Source: Ruegeria sp. Ofav3-42 (GTDB lineage: Bacteria > Pseudomonadota > Alphaproteobacteria > Rhodobacterales > Rhodobacteraceae). Taken from it: DNA of 64,000 bases. The notes below the pieces were generated by a model, which had not been told where the DNA came from, made no database searches, and saw nothing but the letters and a program-made list of their open reading frames with translations. The stretch covers positions 124,001 to 188,000 of the forward strand of contig NZ_JAKRGB010000010.1 in NCBI RefSeq assembly GCF_022347725.1, read 5' to 3'. Below, piece by piece: positions 7,754 to 16,463 of the stretch; the first letter of the stretch is position 1; every line of letters begins with the position of its first letter. The position numbers were made by a program, and so were the translations under genes.

Positions 7754-9885
7754 TTCGGAGCATTTTCATTGCGTTCGTGCTGAGCGCCGCTGCGGCGCAG
7801 GCCCAGGACATACAAGTGCGTTCGGGTGAGCATGACGGGTATACGCGTCTGGTCGCTCAGGTTCCGCCCGGCACCAGCTGGGTCTTGTCACAGACCAAAA
7901 GCGGCGCACGTCTGAGTGTTGAGCTGGACAAAGCGACATTCAATACGGGTTCTGTTTTTCGTCGCCTCACGAAAAACCGCCTCGCCGCTATATCACAGTC
8001 AAAGCCGGGTGGCGCCCTTGAGATGCAATTCGGCTGCGACTGTGTTGCTTCTGCATTTCTGTTTAAGAACACGATGATCGTCGTGGATATTGCACCGGGA
8101 ACGGCACTTCCTCCGATCAGCGCCGAGATCCCTCCGCCCGTTTTGCCCAAAGCACCTAAAGAAAAAGACCCACTGGCAGAGGCGCAAGACCTAAAGGCGC
8201 TGGAGTTACCGTTGCTGGGCCTCAACGCTCAGCGATTTGAAAATCAGCTTTCGACACTGCTACTGCGGGGGGCTGACCGGGATCTGGTTGATCTGAACCT
8301 TGCACCGATCGGACCAAGACTGTCGGTCCCGGAAGACGGGCCACCCATTCCACCGGACTTGAACACAAACATCCACGTGACATCCGTGCTGGACGGGTTG
8401 AACGGCCTTCTGGGGCCGTCATTGCCGCAACTTGAAAAACGCCCGCCCTGCATTTCGAGCGCTGAGCTTGGTTTTGACAGATGGTCCGGCGCTGGCCCTT
8501 TTCCGGAACAGGTGGCCTCACTTCGAGGCGCTTTGTTTCAAGAGTTCGACCGCATAGACAAGGAAAAGGCGCTGAAACTGGCCCGTCTCTATGCCTATTC
8601 CGGATTCGGTGCCGAGGCCCTTCAGGCACTGGATTTACTCGGGCAACAATCACCGCAAGCGGATCGGGTAGCTGCCATAGCACGGTATCTGGATGATGGT
8701 CAGTTAACCGCGCCAAACCCGTTCACCAGCCTTCAGCGTTGCGAAAGTGACGCCGCACTATGGGCTCTTTTGATCGATGGGCGGGTGCAAAATGACGCTC
8801 GGTTGCAGTCGATCGAACAATCCTTTGTACGATTGCCAGACCATCTTAGGCGCCACGTCGGACCAACACTGGCCGAAATTCTGACGGATGCAGATAAGCT
8901 GGAAGCCGCCCGTCGCGTCTTGCGTGCGGTCGACCGGGTCGAGTCTGAGGTCAGTACCGATACGTCGCAGGCCAAGGCCAAGGTCGCGGCGGCCGAAGGC
9001 GATGGTCCCAGGGCCGAAGCACTGTTGAACAAAGTCATCACCTCTTCGGATGCTGATTTGGAGGCACCACTTGCTCTTGCGCGCCTCGTAGATAAGCGAT
9101 GGGCAGAGCGTGGGTCGATCTCCCCACAGGAGCTTGATCTTGCGGCAGCCTACGTGGTGGAGTTACGCCGGTCGGAACTCGAGCCGCTTATGACGCGCAC
9201 TCAGATCGTCGCCTTGAGCTTGAGTCATGAATTCGACGAAGCGGTGGATTTGCTCGATCACCACCCGTCAGAGGCTGAGAGCATTGAGACATTAAACCGT
9301 GTCGCTCAGATCCTGACCGAACGTGCCGACGACGCGACATTCCTGCGCCGGGCTTTGACCTTGTCGACCGGCCAAAGACTGGGCCTGACTACCGAAACCG
9401 CAGTTAAACTGGCCGAAAGGTTGGTCACACTCGGCTTCGCCGAGGCCGCACTGGACCTTGCCAGCCGGCCACAAGACAAAGCACGGCGCGCCGAGAGGGC
9501 CCGTTTACGTGCCCGCGCCGCCTTGTTGAAAAACCGCCCTCATCAAGCGATGCTTGAGCTGGCCGACGATCCGTCGGACACCGCCCAACTGTTGAGAGGG
9601 AATGCGATGCAGGCCATAGGCGACTATGTGGCCGCGGGTGAGCATTGGCGCGCTGCGGGAGAGCACGAACTTGCTGATCGGTTTTTCTGGCTGGCAGATC
9701 GTACCGAAGCGATCGACGATGTCCGCGGCACAAAATTTGTTGCGGTCAACCAAACGACAATGCGCCTGTCCAAGCCGCCCAGCCGAGTGCCGGACAAACC
9801 CTTGGCCGACGCCCACAATTTGCTGGCGGACAGCACGGAAACGCGACGGCGAATTTCAGAGCTGCTGATGACGGTAAGCCGATAG
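7750..9885 (+). CDS. Large secreted helical-repeat protein of unknown function, coupled to motA
   Basis: 711 residues. A signal peptide (~1-18, ending AQAQD) is followed by ~90 residues of predicted strands, a Pro-rich linker (~115-145), and a long Ala/Leu-rich helical region (~230-690) resembling TPR/Sel1-like solenoids (for example RLYAYSGFGAEALQALDLLG). Two close Cys pairs are seen, CDC near ~97-99 and a single Cys in the CISSAELG region. It overlaps motA by four bases, so it is almost certainly co-expressed with the stator. I do not recognise a named family; position, secretion and the MotE-like gene upstream suggest a periplasmic motility factor analogous to rhizobial MotC. It is the last gene of the flagellar block. 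Confidence 0.7.
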   Translation: MIRSIFIAFVLSAAAAQAQDIQVRSGEHDGYTRLVAQVPPGTSWVLSQTKSGARLSVELDKATFNTGSVFRRLTKNRLAAISQSKPGGALEMQFGCDCVASAFLFKNTMIVVDIAPGTALPPISAEIPPPVLPKAPKEKDPLAEAQDLKALELPLLGLNAQRFENQLSTLLLRGADRDLVDLNLAPIGPRLSVPEDGPPIPPDLNTNIHVTSVLDGLNGLLGPSLPQLEKRPPCISSAELGFDRWSGAGPFPEQVASLRGALFQEFDRIDKEKALKLARLYAYSGFGAEALQALDLLGQQSPQADRVAAIARYLDDGQLTAPNPFTSLQRCESDAALWALLIDGRVQNDARLQSIEQSFVRLPDHLRRHVGPTLAEILTDADKLEAARRVLRAVDRVESEVSTDTSQAKAKVAAAEGDGPRAEALLNKVITSSDADLEAPLALARLVDKRWAERGSISPQELDLAAAYVVELRRSELEPLMTRTQIVALSLSHEFDEAVDLLDHHPSEAESIETLNRVAQILTERADDATFLRRALTLSTGQRLGLTTETAVKLAERLVTLGFAEAALDLASRPQDKARRAERARLRARAALLKNRPHQAMLELADDPSDTAQLLRGNAMQAIGDYVAAGEHWRAAGEHELADRFFWLADRTEAIDDVRGTKFVAVNQTTMRLSKPPSRVPDKPLADAHNLLADSTETRRRISELLMTVSR

Positions 9886-9990
9886 GAAAGCCGATGCGCT
9901 GATCTGGAGCGCTCTGACACCCACCCTATGACAGCTGGTTGCGCGTTGACCTAGCCATATCAACAACCTGCCAGCCGTTGCCTTTGGGGT

Positions 9991-11334
9991 TTATGGATCA
10001 ATGACCAGGGGCATCAGATCTGACAATCGGGAAGCGGGGTCTGTCCAATCCAAAACGGCCGTTCGGATCGCATTTGCGCGGTTCAAACCAACGACGGGCG
10101 CTGCGAATTCGGTGTATTTGGCTATCACCTCGTCCCTGCTGATTGGTGCTTCGGGCCCACCACGCGCGTGAATGTCACCAGACTCTAACACGCGCCCATC
10201 GGTCAGTTTTAGACTGGCATCCGCCCATCGCCCATTCGGAAACCGCACGTTATGCCGGTCAACTTCAGAGACGCGAATGCGCGGCACCAAATCCGCCACA
10301 ACAGGATCAGACAAACCTGCGCCCGAGATATGCTCGACCCCGATCCGGCCATAGATCGCCTGAACGGCCACCGCAAAAGGCAGCGAATACTGGGCTTGCG
10401 ATGTGGTGTCCGGCATCCCATCGAACAAGCACGCAGCCTCGTGAAAGCTGTTGATCTGTATGGACTGGATCTGGTCGTGGGTTAGGTCATGCTCCAAAAT
10501 CACCGCCCGAACGCCGTCGATAGCCGCATGGGCCCAACGACATATCGGGTAGGGCTTCACGTACTGATGCTCGACCTGCCAGAACTGGCCGAGGTCTAAC
10601 CAATGCGACGCGATCTCGTCGGCCTCGATTGTGATCGCTGGCGCGCCGGTGAAACCGCGTTCGGCCAGGATCGCAGAGGAAATCCCGACCATTGCGCCCC
10701 AACCCGATCCGTCATGTAGCATCGTTGGGTTTGCGATCTCGCGCATCATTTGGCTTCGGGGGCCGTGATATTCGGCAATCCCAAGAGCCTGTCGAAACTG
10801 CTCGGCCGTGTGTCCACGCAACCGAGACGCCATGGCCACGACACCAAGCGCGTTCCACGCACCAGACGTGTGATAGTCGCTGACGGAGGCGTGCAGCGAC
10901 AGGCCCGCGCGCCCCGCAATTTCGTAACCCGTGACAACTGCAGCCAGAGCTTCTGGTCCGGACAATTCCGGACAATGCGCCCCAAGGGAAACCAACGCGG
11001 GCAGCACAACAACACCGATATGTCCTTTGGTCGGGTTGTATCCGTCATGCCCATCCAAATTATCGGTTTGCGTGGCGGCTGCATAAGCTGCGCCCGCCAT
11101 GCTGACTGACCGGCCGTCGAACATCATCGGCGCGCTATAGGCCGGATCGGTGCTTCCATAGAGCAGCGCGGCCGTGTCACGGGCGATCACGCCAGCCTCC
11201 ATCGGACCGGACGCGATCACGATGCCCATTGTGTCCAGCATCATCAGGGCGGCCGCCTCTTTAGCGCTTTCAGGCATATCCCCGGCCGACCGGCTCAGGG
11301 CGAACTCCGCGACGCGGTCAAAGGTAGCGGTCAT
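9991..11334 (-). CDS. MmgE/PrpD-family protein
   Basis: 447 residues of the 2-methylcitrate dehydratase / cis-aconitate decarboxylase superfamily. Typical stretches are the helical N-terminus with AAALMMLDTMGIVIASGP, DNLDGHDGYNPTKGHIG, then GYEIAGRAGLSLHASV and KPYPICRWAHAAIDGV. The family acts on tricarboxylic-acid-like substrates, but members in catabolic operons often have unknown ones. Its ATG overlaps the stop of the FAD/GcvT dehydrogenase gene, so it belongs to the betaine-type operon, where no dehydratase step is obvious. It ends 105 bases before the facing flagellar-block gene. Confidence 0.85.
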   Translation of the reverse strand: MTATFDRVAEFALSRSAGDMPESAKEAAALMMLDTMGIVIASGPMEAGVIARDTAALLYGSTDPAYSAPMMFDGRSVSMAGAAYAAATQTDNLDGHDGYNPTKGHIGVVVLPALVSLGAHCPELSGPEALAAVVTGYEIAGRAGLSLHASVSDYHTSGAWNALGVVAMASRLRGHTAEQFRQALGIAEYHGPRSQMMREIANPTMLHDGSGWGAMVGISSAILAERGFTGAPAITIEADEIASHWLDLGQFWQVEHQYVKPYPICRWAHAAIDGVRAVILEHDLTHDQIQSIQINSFHEAACLFDGMPDTTSQAQYSLPFAVAVQAIYGRIGVEHISGAGLSDPVVADLVPRIRVSEVDRHNVRFPNGRWADASLKLTDGRVLESGDIHARGGPEAPISRDEVIAKYTEFAAPVVGLNRANAIRTAVLDWTDPASRLSDLMPLVIDP

Positions 11335-13775
11335 TTGGCTGTTTCCATGACTTTGGATTCGACGCCGCGCAACCGATGTCCCAATGGGTCAAAGGGCGGT
11401 TCGGCGAGGATTTTGGCTTTGTGAGGCTTACCGAGAATGAAGACCTCGACCGTATCGCCCGGCTGCGCGACCGCCGGGTTGGCGTAACCGATGGCCAGCG
11501 ATTTGCCCACCGAATAGCCGTAGGCCCCCGAGGTCACGCGACCCACTGGTGTGCCGTCCGGGGTAAAGATCGGCTCGCCGCCGGTCGCATCGGCATCCGT
11601 CACCTCGACCTCGAAGATCGACAGAACCTCGCGCGCGGCGTTGTCCTTGATGGCCAGATAAGCGTCCTTGTGCAGGAAATCCTTGTCCAGCTTGATCAGA
11701 CCCGCCAGTCCGACCTCCTGCGGCCAGTATTCCTGAGAATACTCGCGGCCCCACGAGCCATAGCCCTTTTCGATCCGCAACGACCCCAGCGCACGACCGC
11801 CCACAGGGCCACCGTCACACTCCTTCGCCGCCTCCAGCAGCGCGGAATAGAGCCTGATCTGATCTTCTTCGGCGCAGTGCAGCTCCCATCCCAGGTCACC
11901 GGTAAAGCTGACGCGGATTGCCAGACAACTCACGCCTGCGACCTCAATCGTGGCCGAGCGCATGAAGCGGAAGGCCTCGTTCGACAGGTCCGCGTTGGTC
12001 AGTCGCTGCAACAGGTCGCGCGATCTGGGTCCTGCGACGTTGAATCCCGCGATCCGATCCGTTGCCACCTCGAACGTGGTGCCCTCGGGCAGGTTGATCA
12101 TGTTGAAAAACCGCTGATGATAGCGCTCGGCCATGCCCGAACCGATCATCATGTATTCTTCGTCGGCCACCTTGGTGATGGTAAAATCACCGGCCACGCC
12201 ACCGCGTACAGAGATCAGCGGCGTCAGACAGGATCGGCCAACCACGGTCGGAACCCGGTTGGCAACCAGCTTGTCCAGCCACTCATAAGCGCCCGGCCCC
12301 TTGATCACGTAGTTGGCGAAGTTCGAGATATCGATCACGCCGACGCTCTCGCGCAGCATCTTCACCTCGCGGCCCACCGGGTCCCACCAATTCTGACGGG
12401 TGAAGCCGATGGTCTCTTCCGTGCCGGGCTGATCGGCAAACCACAGCGGATGTTCCCAGCCGCAGTTCAGGCCAAAGACGCAGCCCATGTCCTTTTGCAT
12501 CTCATAGGCAGGGCGTACGCGGGCGGGACGGCCTGCGCTGCGTTCCTCGTTCGGGAAATGGATGGCGAACCGGTGGGTATACTGGTCCTCAACCCGGGCC
12601 TTGGTGAACGCCTTGTCCGCCCAGTCGCCAAACCGGGCCAGATCCCAGGCGAACATGTCGTATTGCGGCTCGCCCTCGATCATCCATTGCGCCGCCAGCA
12701 GGCCCAGACCGCCCGATTGCGAGAAGCCGGGGATCAGACCGCCGCACAGGAAATAGTTCTTCAGCTCGGGCACCGGGCCCCACAGGGCCGAACTGTCCGG
12801 AGACCAGATCATCGGGCCGTTGATAACCCGTTTGACCCCGGCGGTGGCGGCAACCGGAACGCGTTCGGTGGCACGGATAACGTTTTCCATGATCCGGTCC
12901 AGATCATCGGGGAACAGATCGTGGGCAAAATCCAGCGGCGTGCCGTCTTCGGCCCAGAACTTCATGTCCTTCTCATAGGCGCCGATCAGCAGACCGTTGC
13001 CTTCCTGCCGGAAGTAGTACTCGCCATCCCGATCCGCGATCGAGGGCAGACGGCGGCCCAGATTGGCGACCTCGTCAATGGCTTCGGTTACGAAATACTG
13101 GTGCTCGGTCGGCTGCAGCGGCAGGGTCAAACCGGCCAACGCCGCCACTTCACGACCCCAGAGACCAGCCGCATTGACCACCCATTGCGTGTGAATGTCG
13201 CCCTTTTCGGTGCGCACGATCCAAGATCCGTCTGGCTGTTGATCAGTCCCTAACACAGGGCAAAACCGTTCGATCGTGGCGCCCATGGCCCGCGCCCCGG
13301 CCGCATAGGCATGCGGCACGCCCGATGGGTCCACATTGCCGCCATCGGGTTCGTACATGATGCAGCGGATATCGTCGAACTGCGCCAGAGGGTGCAGTTC
13401 CTTTGCCTGTTCGCGGCTGACCTCGTAGAAGTTCAGCCCATAGAACCGGGCTTTTGCTTCTTGCAGTCTCAATTGGTGCTCGCGTTCTTCGGTCTGGGCC
13501 AAATACAGCGAACCGGGCTGGAAAACGCCACAACTTTGGCCCGTCTCCTGCTCCAGCTCTTTATACAGGTTCATCGTATAGTGCTGGATGCGAGTGATGT
13601 TATTATTGTCGTGCAGCCCGTGAATATTGGCCGCTGCATGCCAGGTCGAACCTGACGTCAACTCGTCTCGCTCAAGCAGGACAACGTCCCGCCAGCCGAG
13701 CTTAGCCAGATGGTATAGAATCGAACATCCAGCCAAGCCTCCGCCGATAACTACGGCCTGTGCGTGCGTTTTCAT
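11331..13775 (-). CDS. FAD-dependent dimethylglycine/sarcosine dehydrogenase-like protein fused to GcvT
   Basis: 814 residues. The N-terminal half (~1-385) is a DAO-type FAD domain with the dinucleotide motif VVIGGGLAGCSILYHL at ~8-23 and GSTWHAA with His46, the residue that carries covalent FAD in dimethylglycine and sarcosine dehydrogenases. A linker (~390-460) and a tetrahydrofolate-binding GcvT domain with its C-terminal barrel (~465-805, including GWELHCAEED and GRALGSLRIEKGYG) follow. Such enzymes demethylate an N-methyl amine and pass the carbon to folate. Beside betB, dimethylglycine or sarcosine is the likely substrate. A GGAG site lies nine bases before the ATG. Confidence 0.88.
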   Translation of the reverse strand: MKTHAQAVVIGGGLAGCSILYHLAKLGWRDVVLLERDELTSGSTWHAAANIHGLHDNNNITRIQHYTMNLYKELEQETGQSCGVFQPGSLYLAQTEEREHQLRLQEAKARFYGLNFYEVSREQAKELHPLAQFDDIRCIMYEPDGGNVDPSGVPHAYAAGARAMGATIERFCPVLGTDQQPDGSWIVRTEKGDIHTQWVVNAAGLWGREVAALAGLTLPLQPTEHQYFVTEAIDEVANLGRRLPSIADRDGEYYFRQEGNGLLIGAYEKDMKFWAEDGTPLDFAHDLFPDDLDRIMENVIRATERVPVAATAGVKRVINGPMIWSPDSSALWGPVPELKNYFLCGGLIPGFSQSGGLGLLAAQWMIEGEPQYDMFAWDLARFGDWADKAFTKARVEDQYTHRFAIHFPNEERSAGRPARVRPAYEMQKDMGCVFGLNCGWEHPLWFADQPGTEETIGFTRQNWWDPVGREVKMLRESVGVIDISNFANYVIKGPGAYEWLDKLVANRVPTVVGRSCLTPLISVRGGVAGDFTITKVADEEYMMIGSGMAERYHQRFFNMINLPEGTTFEVATDRIAGFNVAGPRSRDLLQRLTNADLSNEAFRFMRSATIEVAGVSCLAIRVSFTGDLGWELHCAEEDQIRLYSALLEAAKECDGGPVGGRALGSLRIEKGYGSWGREYSQEYWPQEVGLAGLIKLDKDFLHKDAYLAIKDNAAREVLSIFEVEVTDADATGGEPIFTPDGTPVGRVTSGAYGYSVGKSLAIGYANPAVAQPGDTVEVFILGKPHKAKILAEPPFDPLGHRLRGVESKVMETAK

Positions 13776-13851
13776 GAACTTGATCTCCTGCCGCTGGCGC
13801 CGAAATCAGCGCCCTTTGGCAGAAGTCAGCCACAGGTCGAAGGCAGCTTAT

Positions 13852-13886
13852 GCTCTGTTCCCGACGTCAAATGTCGGGAACAGAGC
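13852..13886. other. Perfect 14-bp stem-loop between betB and the FAD dehydrogenase gene
   Basis: GCTCTGTTCCCGAC and its exact complement flank a 7-base loop. There is no T-run on either side, so it is not a standard intrinsic terminator. Inside the presumed transcript it could stabilise the betB message or reduce read-through into the dehydrogenase gene. Confidence 0.6.
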
Positions 13887-13904
13887 CTTGATAGCCGGTT
13901 TTGA

Positions 13905-15359
13905 TCAGTAGGGCGCTTCGACGTCGTTCATCGAAACGTAGACTGTCTTCATTTCACTGAAGTGATTGATCGCCAGTTTCGAGTTCTCACGCCCGACACC
14001 TGACATTTTAGAGCCGCCAAACGGAGCCTCAACCGGTGCCAGGTTATAGGTGTTGATATAGCAGGTGCCTGCCTCGAACCCGGCCACGATGCGGTGCGCA
14101 CGGGTCAGGTCATTGGTGAACACGCCGGCGGCCAGACCGAATTCGGTGTCATTGGCACGAGCCATCACCTCTTCTTCAGTTTCGAAGTCCAGCACGGACA
14201 TAACCGGGCCAAAGATTTCCTCGCACGCGATGGTCATGTCGTCTGCCACATCCGCAAATACGGTGGGCTGCATGTAGAAACCGTCGCCAGCAATCCGCTC
14301 GCCGCCAAAGACCAGACGCGCACCTTCGGCCCTGCCCTTTTCGACATAGCTCAACGCAATATTTAGCTGGTTTTCGCTGACCATTGGTCCAAAATTGACC
14401 TCTTCGTCCAGCGGATCGCCAATAACTGCGCTTTCAAGACGTTCCGAGAGGCGGTTGAGAAAGGCTTCCTTGATGCCTTTTTGCACAAAGACGCGAGTGC
14501 CGTTCGAACAGACCTGCCCCGAAGAATAGAAGTTGCCCAGGATCGCACCCGACACGGCGTTTTCGATATCCGCGTCATCGAACACGATCATGGGGGATTT
14601 GCCGCCAAGTTCCATCGTCACGTGTTTCATGCCATCGGCGGCAGCGGCATAGACTTTCCGCCCGGTGGGCACCGAACCCGTCAGCGATACTTTAGCGACG
14701 CGCGGGTCAGTCACAAGCGATGCGCCAACGTCGCCATAGCCCTGAATGACATTGTAGACACCTTTAGGCGCACCGGCCTCGATCAGAATCTCAGCCACTT
14801 GCAGGGCCGACAGAGGCGTGGTTTCCGAAGGTTTGAAGATCATAGTGTTGCCGCAGGCCAGTGCCGGGGCACCTTTCCAACAGGCGATCTGGGTTGGATA
14901 GTTCCACGCGCCGATACCGACACAAACGCCCAGCGCTTCGCGAATGGTATAAACAAAGTCACCTCCACCCAGCGGGATATGCTCACCCGTAAGTGATGCG
15001 GCCAAGCCCCCGAAATACTCCAGAGCGTCCGCGCCCGAGGTTGCATCGGCCACCAGAGTTTCCTGCAAGGGTTTGCCGGTGTCGTGAGTCTCCAGGATCG
15101 AAAGCTCGCGATTGCGGTCTCGCATGATGTCCGCAGCGCGACGCAGAACCCGTCCACGCTCGGTCCCGGACATGGCGGCCCACTCTGTCTGCGCATTTTT
15201 TGCACTGGTTAGAGCCTGATTCACGATGTCGGGTGTGGCCGAGTGCAGGCGCGCAATGACCTCACCGGTGGCGGGGTAAATCACGTCAATGGGTGCGCCG
15301 CTGGTATCTTCGACATACTCGCCGTTGATGAAATGGCTCGCCTTGGGCTGAAATTGCAT
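13905..15359 (-). CDS. betB: Betaine aldehyde dehydrogenase
   Basis: 484 residues. Oxidises betaine aldehyde to glycine betaine with NAD(P)+, the second step from choline. The N-terminus [15 protein letters not shown] is typical of alphaproteobacterial BetB; the active-site Glu is in [11 protein letters not shown] and the nucleophilic Cys in [12 protein letters not shown]. The ATG at 15359 has AAGGA seven bases upstream and is preferred over a TTG seven codons earlier. It heads the leftward operon that continues with the demethylating dehydrogenase, so choline could feed one-carbon metabolism. A predicted BetI operator lies 74 bases upstream. betA, betI and a choline transporter are not in the window. 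Confidence 0.92.
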   Translation of the reverse strand: MQFQPKASHFINGEYVEDTSGAPIDVIYPATGEVIARLHSATPDIVNQALTSAKNAQTEWAAMSGTERGRVLRRAADIMRDRNRELSILETHDTGKPLQETLVADATSGADALEYFGGLAASLTGEHIPLGGGDFVYTIREALGVCVGIGAWNYPTQIACWKGAPALACGNTMIFKPSETTPLSALQVAEILIEAGAPKGVYNVIQGYGDVGASLVTDPRVAKVSLTGSVPTGRKVYAAAADGMKHVTMELGGKSPMIVFDDADIENAVSGAILGNFYSSGQVCSNGTRVFVQKGIKEAFLNRLSERLESAVIGDPLDEEVNFGPMVSENQLNIALSYVEKGRAEGARLVFGGERIAGDGFYMQPTVFADVADDMTIACEEIFGPVMSVLDFETEEEVMARANDTEFGLAAGVFTNDLTRAHRIVAGFEAGTCYINTYNLAPVEAPFGGSKMSGVGRENSKLAINHFSEMKTVYVSMNDVEAPY

Positions 15360-15432
15360 GACGGGTCCTTTTAGGTTCAAAAGCGCCGTCTGAGCCGGGC
15401 GCCGATACGGTTTAAATCGCGTTTATCTTTTA

Positions 15433-15448
15433 TTGATTGGTCAGTCAA
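15433..15448. promoter_or_regulatory. Predicted BetI operator
   Basis: TTGATTGGTCAGTCAA is an imperfect palindrome. It closely resembles the TTGATTGA-type inverted repeat bound by the choline-responsive TetR-family repressor BetI, and it sits between betB and the divergent gene. I recall that consensus from the literature and have not run a motif search. Confidence 0.6.
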
Positions 15449-15513
15449 CAAAACGCGTGACCAGCAATTTCCTGCCGAGTCAAAACCACCCCCTCTTGAA
15501 AATAATGGTTAAT

Positions 15514-15528
15514 GTTCCATTTATGTTC
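15514..15528 (+). promoter_or_regulatory. Predicted LexA (SOS) box
   Basis: GTTC-CATTTAT-GTTC is a perfect match to the alphaproteobacterial LexA direct repeat GTTC-N7-GTTC. It lies 22 bases before the ATG at 15551 and overlaps the likely -10 region of a promoter whose -35 may be TTGAAA (15496-15501). Confidence 0.6.
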
Positions 15529-15550
15529 TACATAGTCAGAGGATCACCCG

Positions 15551-15880
15551 ATGGCCCACACGACCCGAGAATCCGTCCTCGGCGGACCGACGAACGACTA
15601 TCATCTGCTGCCTGTTACGGACCGGCAAATGCGCTATGCTCGCGCCATCGCGCAGCAGTCAGCTTTGGAAATCCCGGTCGAGGCGCAACGGGATCGCAAG
15701 TCAATGTCAGCTTGGATTTCCGCCCATAAATCCGTCGACCCGTCGCCCTTTGCGAATTACCCGACTGGTAAGCAGGTTGCCTTTGCCGAGCGGATTTCCC
15801 GCACCAAACGTCGACCAATTCCACCTGAGTGTTTCCGGGACAAGCAAGCCATGTCCCTGTGGATCGACCACAACAAGTAG
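15551..15880 (+). CDS. Small protein with two copies of a ~40-residue repeat, probably SOS-regulated
   Basis: 109 residues. Two related units are visible: ~22-59 (VTDRQMRYARAIAQQ ... RDRKSMSAWISAHK) and ~71-109 (PTGKQVAFAERISR ... RDKQAMSLWIDHNK). The shared pattern is T-x-x-Q, FA-x-x-I, a Pro-Glu turn, DR-x-x-MS-x-WI. It recalls short accessory repeats at the ends of some plasmid and rhizobial topoisomerases, which would suggest DNA contact, but I cannot verify that. No signal peptide or membrane segment. It is divergent from betB with its own LexA-type box, so expression after DNA damage is predicted. Confidence 0.7.
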   Translation: MAHTTRESVLGGPTNDYHLLPVTDRQMRYARAIAQQSALEIPVEAQRDRKSMSAWISAHKSVDPSPFANYPTGKQVAFAERISRTKRRPIPPECFRDKQAMSLWIDHNK

Positions 15881-15884
15881 CCCG

Positions 15885-16388
15885 TCAGGCGCGGGTGTGG
15901 CTGCGGGCATAGATTCCGACTGCGGCCGCGACAAACAATCCAAGCAGAATATAACCGGTGATCGCCTCGGCCACGGCCAGCCCCCGGCACAGGCCCGCAG
16001 GGTGCAGGTCACCAAAGCCGACGGTCGTAAAGGTGACGTAAGAGAAATACAGAACATCCGACGGCCCTTTGGCGCCGACAACGCACAGGTCGTAATACCC
16101 AAATGATCCGTAAACGGCTGCGAACAGGAACGGCACGACCTGAATAAAGGATATCCCCATCAGCAACAGCTGCCGCTTGGGCGATTTAACCTGAGTCATG
16201 TAATACCAGGTTTGCGAAATCAGCCAGAGTACAAGCAAAACGGTTGTCACTGTGCCGATCCTGTCACCGGCGGTGGCCTCGCTCAGCCGAGAAAATCCGT
16301 ACCATGCCAAAAAGCTGACAACGACCAGACCAAGGGCTGCGACCAGTGTCGACTTCCACTCATCCAGGGTTTTCGGGTCGCTGTGCAT
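15885..16388 (-). CDS. Small potassium-channel-type membrane protein
   Basis: 167 residues. Three hydrophobic segments (~17-32, ~47-64, ~75-94), a pore helix and selectivity filter TVGFGD at ~122-127 (preceded by VTFT), then a last helix ~137-160. It resembles the ion-channel-2 family with a minimal body and no RCK or nucleotide-binding domain. TVGFGD differs from canonical TVGYGD only by Phe for Tyr, which is common among bacterial channels. The ATG at 16388 has GGAG five bases upstream, better than the GTG two codons earlier. It converges with the preceding small gene with a four-base gap. A monocistronic role in K+ flux is likely. Confidence 0.85.
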   Translation of the reverse strand: MHSDPKTLDEWKSTLVAALGLVVVSFLAWYGFSRLSEATAGDRIGTVTTVLLVLWLISQTWYYMTQVKSPKRQLLLMGISFIQVVPFLFAAVYGSFGYYDLCVVGAKGPSDVLYFSYVTFTTVGFGDLHPAGLCRGLAVAEAITGYILLGLFVAAAVGIYARSHTRA

Positions 16389-16463
16389 GGTCACTCCGGT
16401 GTTTAGGGTCTGACAGGATCATCAGGATTCCGACGTGCGCCCGCAAGCCTTAACAATTGGCGA

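Noticed and set aside
11376..13253. 625-residue open frame on the plus strand opposite the FAD/GcvT gene
   Set aside because: It has no family-like motifs and mirrors a strongly supported gene; long antisense frames are common in GC-rich DNA.
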